Source of the DNA: Elusimicrobiota bacterium
GTDB lineage: Bacteria > Elusimicrobiota > Elusimicrobia > UBA1565 > UBA9628
DNA: 64,000 nt
Assembly: GCA_003452935.1 (NCBI GenBank)
Contig: DMMY01000011.1
Span: 107,136 to 171,135, forward strand
Direction of reading: 5' to 3'
The position numbers and the translations under genes were made by a program. The notes beneath the pieces were generated by a model. That model had not been told where the DNA came from, made no database searches, and saw nothing but the letters and a program-made list of their open reading frames with translations. Numbering within the stretch: position 1 is the first letter of the stretch; every line of letters begins with the position of its first letter. Shown piece by piece: positions 55,116 to 63,116 of the stretch.

Positions 55116-57371
55116 ATGAACCGAACATCGAAGATATCAGCCATCTTGATTTGTCTTTCATTGACGCTCTCCTCTCTGCCCCTCCCCGCATTTTCCGCCG
55201 CGGCGCTGAAGATTCCGGCCGGCCGCAACGCCGTTCCCTCGAGCATGGCGACTCTTCCCTTCAACGTCATGCGCGCCGGCGCGGGCTCCAGCGCGCTGCG
55301 CTCGCCGGCCCCCGGCCTCGGCATGGGCTTCAGGCTGTCCTTGACCAAAACCCCAATGCCCGCTCAAATCGCTCCTGCCGCGGCCCTGCCCATTGTCCTT
55401 GATCAGGCGCCCAGAGCCGCCGCTGCTCAGCCGGCCGCGGCCGCCCTCAAGGCGGAAACGCCGTTGCCGGCCGGAGCAAGTCTCTCCGCGGCCTCACCCG
55501 AGACCGCTTCGTCCGAACGCCGGAGCCTTGTCGACCGGTTCAAGGACGCAGCCGGCCCGGAGCTCAATAGCGACCGCGCCTTTGACAACTCCCGCATCCC
55601 CGCGCCAGGCGCCATGCTCTCCATTCTGCCGCAGAAAATCCCCAAGAACATGCCTCCGGACTTGGTCCTCGACCAGGCTCCCACGGCCCCGGACCCAAGG
55701 CAACACTCGGGAGTGTCCATCGAGAGCTTCGATATCCCGGGCGCCAAGGGAATGGGCGGCATATTTTCCGCGGCCCCGACCGTGCTCCAGGCCGACCCGG
55801 CCAGCGTCGCGGACGTGGAGCGCGCCCTGCGCGAGCTGGTGGAAAACGATCCTGTCCGCTACGGCATCCCGAGTTCGGAGCTGCGCACCATCCACGTCAA
55901 GCGCGTAGCCGGGGTCGGGCACCAGGCCGACACCATCTATGCTTACTTTCATCAGCGCAAAGGCGCCTTCGACATGTACGGGGGCTATCTATCGTTTACC
56001 ATCAAGGTTCTTCAGGGCAAGCCCGTGATCATGGCCGCCATGGGCCAGATTTATCCCAACGCGCTCGTGGACACCACGGTCCGCTTCTCGGACGACGAAC
56101 TCCAGCAAAAGGCTCTTGAACGCCTGGGCCCCGGAGCCCAGGCCATGGGCCTGGATTTAAAATTCGCGGGAAAACAAATCGTGTACGTCAACGGCGCCTG
56201 GCACGCGGCGAGCCTCTATTCCGTCGAAGGCCTGCCCATGCCGGTCATGATCGCGGTGGACATGGCCACGGGCGAGGCTTTCGCCTGGGACCCTCGCGCC
56301 GGCGTCCAGGCGCAAGAGCCCGCGGCCCAGCCCGCCTCGGGCCAGGTCTTGGGACGCACCACGGCCAAGGGCCCGACCAAGCCGGACTCGTCTTTAGCCG
56401 AGCGCCCCTTGCCCGACATCAACGTCACGCTGGGCGACGGCCGGGTCGTGACCACGGATGCGGAAGGAAAATTCACCACGGCCTCCGGCCTCGACGCCCT
56501 AGCCGCGCAATTCAAGGCCATCCTCTCCGGCAAATGGGCCAAGGTTTCCAACGCGGCGGGCGGCAATCTCGCGGTCTCGGGTATATTGGAAAACGGCAAG
56601 GAGACAACGGTCACATTCAATCCCCAGGGCATGAGCGAGCAAGCCATTGCCCAGGTCAACGGGTATCTTCTGACCACCTTGGTGCACGATTGGGCCAAGG
56701 CCCACGGCCTCGACGACGAACGCCTGGACCAAGCCATCGACGTCACGGTCAATATCGACGACGAGTGCAACGCCTACTACACCCCGGGCTACCCCAGCCT
56801 GAATTTCTTCAAATCCAGCGACAACTGCGTCAACTCCTCCTACGACACGGTGGTCATGCACGAATACGGCCATTTCATCGACGATATGCTGGGCGGCATC
56901 TTCAACGGGGGCTTGAGCGAAGGCTGGGGGGATATTTTTTCCATGTTCATTCTCAACAACCCCATCATAGGCGAGGGCTTCCTGAAAATCCCGCAAAACG
57001 GCGTGGACTACATCCGCACCGGCGAGAACCACTATCAATACGGTGAGGACGACGAGGTGCACGATCAGGGGCAGGCCTGGGGCGGCTTCGCCTGGAAGCT
57101 GCGCCAAGCGCTCATCGCCTCCCTGGGCGAGGCGGCCGGAGCGGCCCTCGCCTCTACACTGATCATCCCCACCATGCTGGCCAAGGCGCGGGACATCCCC
57201 GCGGCCATGGCCCAAGTTCTGCTCTCGGACATGGACGCCAACGGAAACATGCCCCACGAGGCCGCCATCCGCGCCGCGGCCAAGGCGCACGGCGTGACCC
57301 TGCCCCGGAGCCCGGGCGTGATCATGACCGCGCACCTGCTCGCTGACTGGCTTGCCAGCAGACCCGGCTAA
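55116..57371 (+). CDS. M36/fungalysin-like secreted zinc metalloprotease
   Basis: A 751-residue protein. Signal peptide (ISAILICLSLTLSSLPLPAFS), then about 200 residues of Ala/Pro-rich low-complexity sequence, a propeptide-like region (about 215-400 with FDMYGGYLSFTIKV and a GQIYP segment resembling FTP propeptides), and the catalytic domain. The zinc site is MHEYGHF at 582-586, with the third ligand in LSEGWGD (Glu 602). This HEYGH..SEGWGD layout matches fungalysin/thermolysin-type gluzincins. It is probably secreted as an inactive precursor. The outer-membrane gene follows after 78 bp. Confidence 0.88.
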   Translation: MNRTSKISAILICLSLTLSSLPLPAFSAAALKIPAGRNAVPSSMATLPFNVMRAGAGSSALRSPAPGLGMGFRLSLTKTPMPAQIAPAAALPIVLDQAPRAAAAQPAAAALKAETPLPAGASLSAASPETASSERRSLVDRFKDAAGPELNSDRAFDNSRIPAPGAMLSILPQKIPKNMPPDLVLDQAPTAPDPRQHSGVSIESFDIPGAKGMGGIFSAAPTVLQADPASVADVERALRELVENDPVRYGIPSSELRTIHVKRVAGVGHQADTIYAYFHQRKGAFDMYGGYLSFTIKVLQGKPVIMAAMGQIYPNALVDTTVRFSDDELQQKALERLGPGAQAMGLDLKFAGKQIVYVNGAWHAASLYSVEGLPMPVMIAVDMATGEAFAWDPRAGVQAQEPAAQPASGQVLGRTTAKGPTKPDSSLAERPLPDINVTLGDGRVVTTDAEGKFTTASGLDALAAQFKAILSGKWAKVSNAAGGNLAVSGILENGKETTVTFNPQGMSEQAIAQVNGYLLTTLVHDWAKAHGLDDERLDQAIDVTVNIDDECNAYYTPGYPSLNFFKSSDNCVNSSYDTVVMHEYGHFIDDMLGGIFNGGLSEGWGDIFSMFILNNPIIGEGFLKIPQNGVDYIRTGENHYQYGEDDEVHDQGQAWGGFAWKLRQALIASLGEAAGAALASTLIIPTMLAKARDIPAAMAQVLLSDMDANGNMPHEAAIRAAAKAHGVTLPRSPGVIMTAHLLADWLASRPG

Positions 57372-57413
57372 GATCCTCAGAGCCTGTCCCAAAACCCCAT
57401 TCCGGGCGGCAGG

Positions 57414-57443
57414 TTGCAGCGATCCGGAGAATTCATTTATACT
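57414..57443 (+). promoter_or_regulatory. Promoter of outer-membrane barrel gene
   Basis: TTGCAG (57414-57419) and TATACT (57438-57443) are 18 bp apart. ATG 57450 is only 6 nt after the -10 box, so the message would be leaderless. Confidence 0.6.
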
Positions 57444-57449
57444 AGCTCC

Positions 57450-58709
57450 ATGATAAAAAACCTTTTATTCGTCGTTGCATCGTTGGCGTTGCTGACCCCG
57501 GCTGGACAAGCCACTGAGTGGCACGTCCTGGGCACCCGGGCCATGGGCATGGGCGGTGCCGGCGTGGCCGTGGCCGAAGGCCCAGTGGGAGCCTATTGGA
57601 ATCCGGCCTCCTTGGCCCGATCCGAAAGCCCCTCCGGCGTTCAAGTTCCGGTGGACGCCCACATGGAGCTGACCGGCAATTTTCTTGAAGGCGCCAACGA
57701 CCTCTACGACATCAGCAAGGACTGTCTGGCTTCCGGAGCGGACAACGGTCGCTGCACGCAGTCCAACATCAACACGGCCCTAAACAAGATGAACCAAGGC
57801 CAAAACGGCCTGCGCGCGGACGTCGCCGTCGGCGCGCACGTCAAAATCAAGAGCATGGCCTTCTTTGTCAACAACCTGGCCTATATCGCGGGCATTCCCA
57901 AGGTGGATTTCAGCCAGTCCGCCAACGCCGACTTCGCCAACAGGCTAAACACATCCGAACTCATCCTGCGCGGCCTCAACGTGACGGAAATCGGCATGGG
58001 CTACGGCCGCGAATTGCCCTTCCTGCCCGGTCTCATGGTCGGAGGCAACCTCAAGGCCCTAGTGGGCAAGGCCGGCTATTACAATTTTTTCGTCAACCTC
58101 GACTCCCCCGGCTCATCCAACGCCTTACGCAAGTACCTGGACAACGCCAAGAGCTCGGTGCAGCCCGGAGTCGACGTCGGAGTCCTGTGGGACGTGCACC
58201 GCACCCTCGAATTCGTGCCCATGCAGCCGCGCATCGGACTGACCGCCCGCAACATCAACAACCCCAAGTTCTCTAACCCCGCGCAGGCCAAGAACGCCGG
58301 AGAGCGCGACAAATATTCCCTGCAGGGCAACGCCCGCATGGGCGTGGCCGTCAGCCCGCTCAGTTTTTGGCAGATCGCGGCGGACGCGGACCTCTCCCGG
58401 AACCTCACGCCTACCGACGGCGTGGCGACCCAGAATATCAGCCTGGGTACCGAAATCAACGTCTTCAACCGCTCCTGGCTCAACATCCCCTTGCGCGCGG
58501 GCCTGGCGCGCAACGTGGCCATGAGCGGCTCCAAGACCGCCTTGACCGCGGGCCTGGGCCTCAACTTCCTGCACCTGACCGCGGATATCTCCGCCATGGT
58601 GACCCCCGCGCGCCAGCGGATCAAGTCGCAGGAGAAAAGCGAAAAGATCCCCGCCGCCATAGGCGTTTCGGCCCAGGTAGGCTTTCTTTTCGGAGGGAAG
58701 AAGGAGTAG
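57450..58709 (+). CDS. PorV/TraF-like outer-membrane beta-barrel protein
   Basis: A 419-residue protein with a signal peptide (LLFVVASLALLTPAGQA). It starts GTRAMGMGGAGVAVAEGPVGAYWNPASLAR, the opening signature of the FadL/PorV/TraF_2 (conjugal-transfer TraF-like) barrel family. The rest alternates polar and hydrophobic residues as expected for beta-strands and ends in a strand with VGFLFGGKKE. Cargo or partner unknown; in other bacteria PorV-like proteins serve secretion, TraF_2 members remain undefined. Confidence 0.85.
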   Translation: MIKNLLFVVASLALLTPAGQATEWHVLGTRAMGMGGAGVAVAEGPVGAYWNPASLARSESPSGVQVPVDAHMELTGNFLEGANDLYDISKDCLASGADNGRCTQSNINTALNKMNQGQNGLRADVAVGAHVKIKSMAFFVNNLAYIAGIPKVDFSQSANADFANRLNTSELILRGLNVTEIGMGYGRELPFLPGLMVGGNLKALVGKAGYYNFFVNLDSPGSSNALRKYLDNAKSSVQPGVDVGVLWDVHRTLEFVPMQPRIGLTARNINNPKFSNPAQAKNAGERDKYSLQGNARMGVAVSPLSFWQIAADADLSRNLTPTDGVATQNISLGTEINVFNRSWLNIPLRAGLARNVAMSGSKTALTAGLGLNFLHLTADISAMVTPARQRIKSQEKSEKIPAAIGVSAQVGFLFGGKKE

Positions 58710-58732
58710 AGCTCTTTCCGCGCCGTTAGCGC

Positions 58733-58787
58733 GCGCGGCGCCGAAGGCGCCGCGCCACAGCCGGTCCCCTATGAGGGGACCGGCTGT
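58733..58787. repeat. Two adjacent GC-rich hairpins
   Basis: GCGCGGCGCC-GAA-GGCGCCGCGC (58733-58755) and ACAGCCGGTCCCCT-ATG-AGGGGACCGGCTGT (58757-58787) are perfect stems of 10 and 14 bp, next to each other, between converging genes. No T-tract follows on either strand. They may stop both transcripts as strong hairpins or with Rho. Confidence 0.7.
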
Positions 58788-58815
58788 TCCGTCAGGGGTG
58801 GCCATGCCTTTCTCT

Positions 58816-59895
58816 TCACGCCTCCCACCTCTTGATCAACCACCCAGCCAAGCCCGCGAACACCAGATTCGCGCTCCAGGCCGCGGCGACGGGAGGCAGC
58901 CAGTCGCTGTTGCCCAGGGCCCGGCCCAGTTCGCTGACCCAGAGAAAAAGAAAGGAAAGAGCCAGGGCCACGCAGAAAGTCGCCACCTTATGACTGCGGC
59001 GCAGGCGCAAGGCCACCGGAATGCCCAGGGCGCAGATGACAAGGTTGGTGAAGGGATAGGCAAGCTTGCCTTGCGCGGCCACCTCAAGCGTGGTCACCGG
59101 CACGCCCATGCGCCGCATCCTCTGTATGTAGCGCCGCAGCTCGCGAAGGCTCATTTCATCCGGGTTGGTGGTCCGGGGGATGAGATTGCGCGGCGCCACG
59201 TCGACTTCCGAAACCTTCTCGACAAACGGCCGTTCCCGGACCTGGCCGGAGGAAAAAACACGCTCGACTCCGCTGAGAAACACCCAGCGCCCAAGCGCTG
59301 CGTCCCAGCGCGCCTCCCTGGCATCGAGCTGGTAGGCCACCCCCTGCGCATCCATATCGTCGAGCACCGGCCGGGAAAGAACGCCGTCTTTGGGCAGGAA
59401 CATCTTAGCCGACATGAAACGGTTGGGGCCGACAAGCAGGGCGATATCATAGTACAGATCCCATTCCCATTCCGGATGGATGCGATCACGCCAGAGCTGG
59501 CGTGATCTATGGTAGCAGGCCGGCAGCACCGTTTCCTGGGCGACAAAACTCAGGGCCGTGACGGCCAGAGCGCACCACAGCAGGGGCTTCCAGAAGGTTT
59601 TTGTCTCAAAACCGCAGGATTGCACGGCCAGCCACTCGCCGCTTTGGATGAATCCGGTGATGGCGACCAGGGTCGCCAGCAACGTGGCCATGGGGATGGT
59701 GCGCACCGCCCAGTACGGCACCTCGAGCCAAAGATACTGCAGAACGACCCACATAGAGGCCTTGCTGCGCATGAGATACTGCATCTTGTCGAACATGTCG
59801 CCGAGGAAAATGAGCACCGCGAAGAGACCCAGTCCGAACAGGAAAGGCTTGGCGAACCGCTTGAGCATGTACCTGGAGAATATGCTCAGCGTCAC
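58816..59895 (-). CDS. lptG: LPS export permease LptG
   Basis: A 359-residue YjgP/YjgQ-family permease of the Lpt transporter that moves lipopolysaccharide out of the inner membrane. Three N-terminal membrane spans (FLFGLGLFAVLIFLGDMFD; IPMATLLATLVAITGFI), a beta-jellyroll periplasmic part, and three C-terminal spans. The order after lptF and the six-span plan fit LptG; the FLGDMFDKM segment favours LptG over LptF. Start is GTG 59895, overlapping lptF by 4 bp (GTGA). Confidence 0.88.
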   Translation of the reverse strand: MTLSIFSRYMLKRFAKPFLFGLGLFAVLIFLGDMFDKMQYLMRSKASMWVVLQYLWLEVPYWAVRTIPMATLLATLVAITGFIQSGEWLAVQSCGFETKTFWKPLLWCALAVTALSFVAQETVLPACYHRSRQLWRDRIHPEWEWDLYYDIALLVGPNRFMSAKMFLPKDGVLSRPVLDDMDAQGVAYQLDAREARWDAALGRWVFLSGVERVFSSGQVRERPFVEKVSEVDVAPRNLIPRTTNPDEMSLRELRRYIQRMRRMGVPVTTLEVAAQGKLAYPFTNLVICALGIPVALRLRRSHKVATFCVALALSFLFLWVSELGRALGNSDWLPPVAAAWSANLVFAGLAGWLIKRWEA

Positions 59896-61004
59896 TTGCG
59901 CACCGCCCGGCGGGTCAGCACGATGCCCAATCCCAGGCCTGCGGCGTCGGCCAGCCACGGCGCCCAATGGGCCAGGGCCGCGTGGCGCCGCCCCACGCCT
60001 ATGCCCAAGGCCAGCAGCCCATAGAACATGGCCAGGACGAGCAGGCTGGCCGCGAATCCCCGACCCCGGCTATGCCGGGTCAGACGCAGGCCCAAGGGGG
60101 CGGCGATCCAGAAGAACACGAATGGGGCCAGAGCCGCGGCGCTGCGCAGCGAAAGCTCCACCGCGTACTCATTGCGATGATCGAGACTCGTCCGGGGATC
60201 CGCGATGCGGGCCTTGAGCCCCGAGGAATTGATCTCCGGGATATCGAGCGAGCGCTCCCCATCCGGCGCCCCGGAAACCGGCACCTGGAGGCGATAGCGG
60301 CCGAAGCGGCCGGCCGTGAACTTCTCCGGCTCCACGTTGGGCAGCTGCAAGGTCCCGTCGATGAGGTCCAGGCTCAGGGACTTGCCTTGCTCTAAAAGCA
60401 GCAGCCCCTCTCGGGCGCTGACCCGGATGCCGGATTTCTTGGACTCCAAACGCACCAGGTACACCCCCTCGAGGCGCCCGGTGTCGGGATCGGCCTTGCG
60501 CGCGAAAAGCTTCCATTGCCCAAGGCGCATGAAGGAACCCGGCTGAATCTCCACCTTCGCGATCTGCTGCGCCGCGATCGCATATTGCTTGCGGAAGGAA
60601 TGAAATCCCTCGGGCGCTATCTTATGGTTGACGCCCAGTTGCAGCGCGCAGAGGATCACGGCCAGGGCCAGGAACGGCCATGTCATCTCCGTAAATGAAA
60701 AACCGGAAGCGCGCAAGGCCATGATCTCGCCCTGCTCGCAGAGCTGCCCGAAGGTCAGCAACGTGGCCATCAGGAATGCCATGGGCACGGCCAAGCTCAA
60801 AAGATACGGCAGCAGCCGGGCAAAACACCCCGCGATCCAGAACAACGAGATGCCCTTGAGCAGAGCCATGTTGAACAGCTTGAGAAAATAGTTCATGAGC
60901 AACACGCCGGTGAAGACGGCTAGGCAGAGCAGGAACACGGGCAGAAACAGCCGCATGAAGTATCGCGGGAGCAGGGGTATCGTCCTGGGCAAACGGCTGA
61001 GCAC
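59892..61004 (-). CDS. lptF: LPS export permease LptF
   Basis: A 370-residue member of the same permease family: three spans at the N-terminus (LPVFLLCLAVFTGVLLMNYF; LLSLAVPMAFLMATLLTFGQL), the RASGFSFTEMTWPFL coupling-helix region that contacts LptB, a periplasmic beta domain with a KLFARKADPDTGRLEGV segment, and three C-terminal spans. GTG 61004 is preferred over longer upstream frames; AGGAG lies about 9 nt before it. LptF and LptG are coupled. Confidence 0.88.
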   Translation of the reverse strand: MLSRLPRTIPLLPRYFMRLFLPVFLLCLAVFTGVLLMNYFLKLFNMALLKGISLFWIAGCFARLLPYLLSLAVPMAFLMATLLTFGQLCEQGEIMALRASGFSFTEMTWPFLALAVILCALQLGVNHKIAPEGFHSFRKQYAIAAQQIAKVEIQPGSFMRLGQWKLFARKADPDTGRLEGVYLVRLESKKSGIRVSAREGLLLLEQGKSLSLDLIDGTLQLPNVEPEKFTAGRFGRYRLQVPVSGAPDGERSLDIPEINSSGLKARIADPRTSLDHRNEYAVELSLRSAAALAPFVFFWIAAPLGLRLTRHSRGRGFAASLLVLAMFYGLLALGIGVGRRHAALAHWAPWLADAAGLGLGIVLTRRAVRK

Positions 61005-61026
61005 CTGGCTTGACTCCTTGCGGGGG

Positions 61027-62061
61027 CTAAAAGACGTTGACCAACTCGATGCTGACCGTGCGCGTGCGGCCGTTGCGCAAGAATTTAAACTCCACTCTAT
61101 CGCCGACCTGGTGCCTATCCAGGGCGTTATAAAGGTCGTCATAATCCTTGATCGGCTGCCCGTCGATTCCCACGATCACGTCGCCCACGGTAAGCCGCCC
61201 CGAAGGATCGCGGCGGATGCCGCGCACGCCGGCCCGCCCCGCGGGCAGGCCCGGCTCCGCTTCGCGAACCACCACTCCGGCGACGTCCCCGAGCAGATAG
61301 TATTTTTGGTCGTCCCGCAGCACCGTGATCCCGATGCCGGCCTGGATCGTGCGGCCATACTTGATGAGCTGGGGCACGATCTTGCGTATGACGTTGCAGG
61401 GCACGGCAAAGCCGATGCCGGCGCTGGCGCCGCTGGGAGAATAGATCATCATATTCATTCCGATAAGGTTGCCCGAGGAATCCAGCAGAGGCCCTCCCGA
61501 GTTGCCGGGGTTGATGGCCGCGTCGGTTTGGATCATGTCGCGGATGGTGACTCCGCCGATGGCCCGGACCTGCCGGCCGAGCGCGCTCACGATGCCCGTG
61601 GTCATGGTGTTGTCCAGGCCGAAGGGGTTGCCTATGGCAACGGCCTTCTGCCCCACCCGCAGGCGGTCCGAGTCACCCATGACCAGGGGCTTGAGCTTGC
61701 CCTCGGGTGCGCGCACCCTCAGGACCGCGATGTCCTTGCGCGGCTCGGCGCCGACGATCTCGGCCTTGAGCTCGGTGTGATCCTTGAGCGTCACCAGAAA
61801 GGCGTCGCCCCCGGCCACGACATGATAGTTGGTGACGATATGTCCCTCGCGGTCCCAGACAAAACCAGAGCCGCTGCCCTGAGGGATGGCGAATTCATCC
61901 ATGAACACGTCCTGACGCACCGCGATGTTCGTGACAAAAACCACCGAGGGCACGGCATCCCTAAAGACCTTTATGGTGTTCTCTTCATCGGGCAGCAGGG
62001 CCGCGCCCAAAGGCGGGCAAGCCAGAAGCGCTGCCGCGACAACTCCCCGAAATCGATTCAT
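61027..62061 (-). CDS. DegP/HtrA-like serine protease with one PDZ domain
   Basis: A 344-residue trypsin-fold protease with a signal peptide (FRGVVAAALLACPPLGAAL). The catalytic triad is seen: His in VTNYHVV, Asp in RKDIAVLRV, Ser in NPGNSGGPL. One PDZ domain follows (residues about 245-335, with GRLTVGDVIVGIDGQPI). DegS and DegQ-like proteins share this plan; with a cleavable-type signal it is probably periplasmic. It lies 22 bp before lptF, so envelope quality control and LPS export may be co-expressed. Confidence 0.92.
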   Translation of the reverse strand: MNRFRGVVAAALLACPPLGAALLPDEENTIKVFRDAVPSVVFVTNIAVRQDVFMDEFAIPQGSGSGFVWDREGHIVTNYHVVAGGDAFLVTLKDHTELKAEIVGAEPRKDIAVLRVRAPEGKLKPLVMGDSDRLRVGQKAVAIGNPFGLDNTMTTGIVSALGRQVRAIGGVTIRDMIQTDAAINPGNSGGPLLDSSGNLIGMNMMIYSPSGASAGIGFAVPCNVIRKIVPQLIKYGRTIQAGIGITVLRDDQKYYLLGDVAGVVVREAEPGLPAGRAGVRGIRRDPSGRLTVGDVIVGIDGQPIKDYDDLYNALDRHQVGDRVEFKFLRNGRTRTVSIELVNVF

Positions 62062-62089
62062 GGAACAATTTTATATAATTACAGCTCCT
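62062..62089. promoter_or_regulatory. Compact divergent promoter
   Basis: Between degP-like (minus, ATG 62061) and the methyltransferase gene (plus). TATAAT at 62074-62079 points to plus. TATAAA on minus (62075-62070) lies 8 nt before the protease ATG. The two -10 boxes overlap, so the two start sites would compete for polymerase. Neither has a strong -35 box. Confidence 0.45.
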
Positions 62090-63085
62090 GTGACGAAGCC
62101 TGTTACGCGTTTTGCGCCGGAGCGTCAGGAAATTATCCGGCATTCGCCCCGCTGCCATTGCTGCGGCCGAGTCACCGCCGATAAAGCCTTCGACTCCGCG
62201 GTCCCTGGATTCTCTATTCTACGCTGCCCCGACTGCGGCCTGGGCCGCACCTGGCCGGCGGTCTCCCCGCAAGACATCTCCCGCTGGTACCCGGCAAGCT
62301 ATTATGGAAAGGAAAACGTCCGCTTTAACTTCATTTTCGAAGCCCTGACCAGGCTCTTCCGGCGCCGCCGCGCCCGGGTCCTGCACAATAGGGTCCCGCG
62401 GGGACCTGTCCTGGACGTGGGCTGCGGCCGCGGCATCATGCTCAATCATCTGCGCTCCCTGGGCTATGAAGCCCACGGCATGGAGCTCTCCGACTCGGCC
62501 GCCTGGCACGCGCGCGAACAGCTTCGCCTCGAGGTGGCCACCGGGGATTTTTTGACGTCGCCCCACCGAAAGGACTGCTTCAACGCCGTGATCTTTTGGC
62601 ATACACTGGAGCATTTCCACAACCCGGTGGAGGCCATGGCGCGGGCCCGGGAACTGCTGCGGCCCGGGGGGTTCCTGGCCGTAGCCCTGCCGAATTTCGA
62701 CAGCTTCCAGGCCCGCCTCTTCGGCCGGAACTGGTTCCACCTCGACGTGCCCCGCCACTACTTCCACTTCGGGCTTAAGTCGCTCGAGGCCATAATGTCT
62801 CGCCACGCCTTTCGCATCGTCCAGACCGACCATTTCTGCTTCGAGCAAAACCCTTTCGGCTGGCTGCAGAGCTTCTACAACGCCCTGGGCTTTCCCGAAA
62901 ACCTCTTCTATGACCTGCTCAAGGCGCGCAGCGCCCGCACGGGCGTGGCCCGAAAGCATCCCCTGGCGCTGGTCATGACGCTGCTCATCCTGCCCCCCCT
63001 GCTGGCTTTAAGCCTGCTGCTGACCCTGGTCGACGCCGCCCTGCGCCAAGGCGGCACGATCGAAGTCTACGCCATCAAAGAATGA
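62090..63085 (+). CDS. SAM-dependent methyltransferase with N-terminal zinc ribbon
   Basis: About 331 residues from GTG 62090. An N-terminal zinc ribbon (CHCCG and CPDCG) precedes a class I methyltransferase domain: LDVGCGRGIMLNHLRSLGY (SAM motif I), FWHTLEHFHNP and LRPGGFLAVALPN. The C-terminus ends with a hydrophobic stretch (LALVMTLLILPPLLALSLLLTLV), so it may be membrane-bound. This layout is typical of methyltransferases near polysaccharide or lipid loci. ATG 62060 would overlap the protease start codon and is less likely. Confidence 0.8.
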   Translation: MTKPVTRFAPERQEIIRHSPRCHCCGRVTADKAFDSAVPGFSILRCPDCGLGRTWPAVSPQDISRWYPASYYGKENVRFNFIFEALTRLFRRRRARVLHNRVPRGPVLDVGCGRGIMLNHLRSLGYEAHGMELSDSAAWHAREQLRLEVATGDFLTSPHRKDCFNAVIFWHTLEHFHNPVEAMARARELLRPGGFLAVALPNFDSFQARLFGRNWFHLDVPRHYFHFGLKSLEAIMSRHAFRIVQTDHFCFEQNPFGWLQSFYNALGFPENLFYDLLKARSARTGVARKHPLALVMTLLILPPLLALSLLLTLVDAALRQGGTIEVYAIKE

Positions 63086-63116
63086 GCATGGGCCGGGTTT
63101 GGGGATAGGCTCTGAG

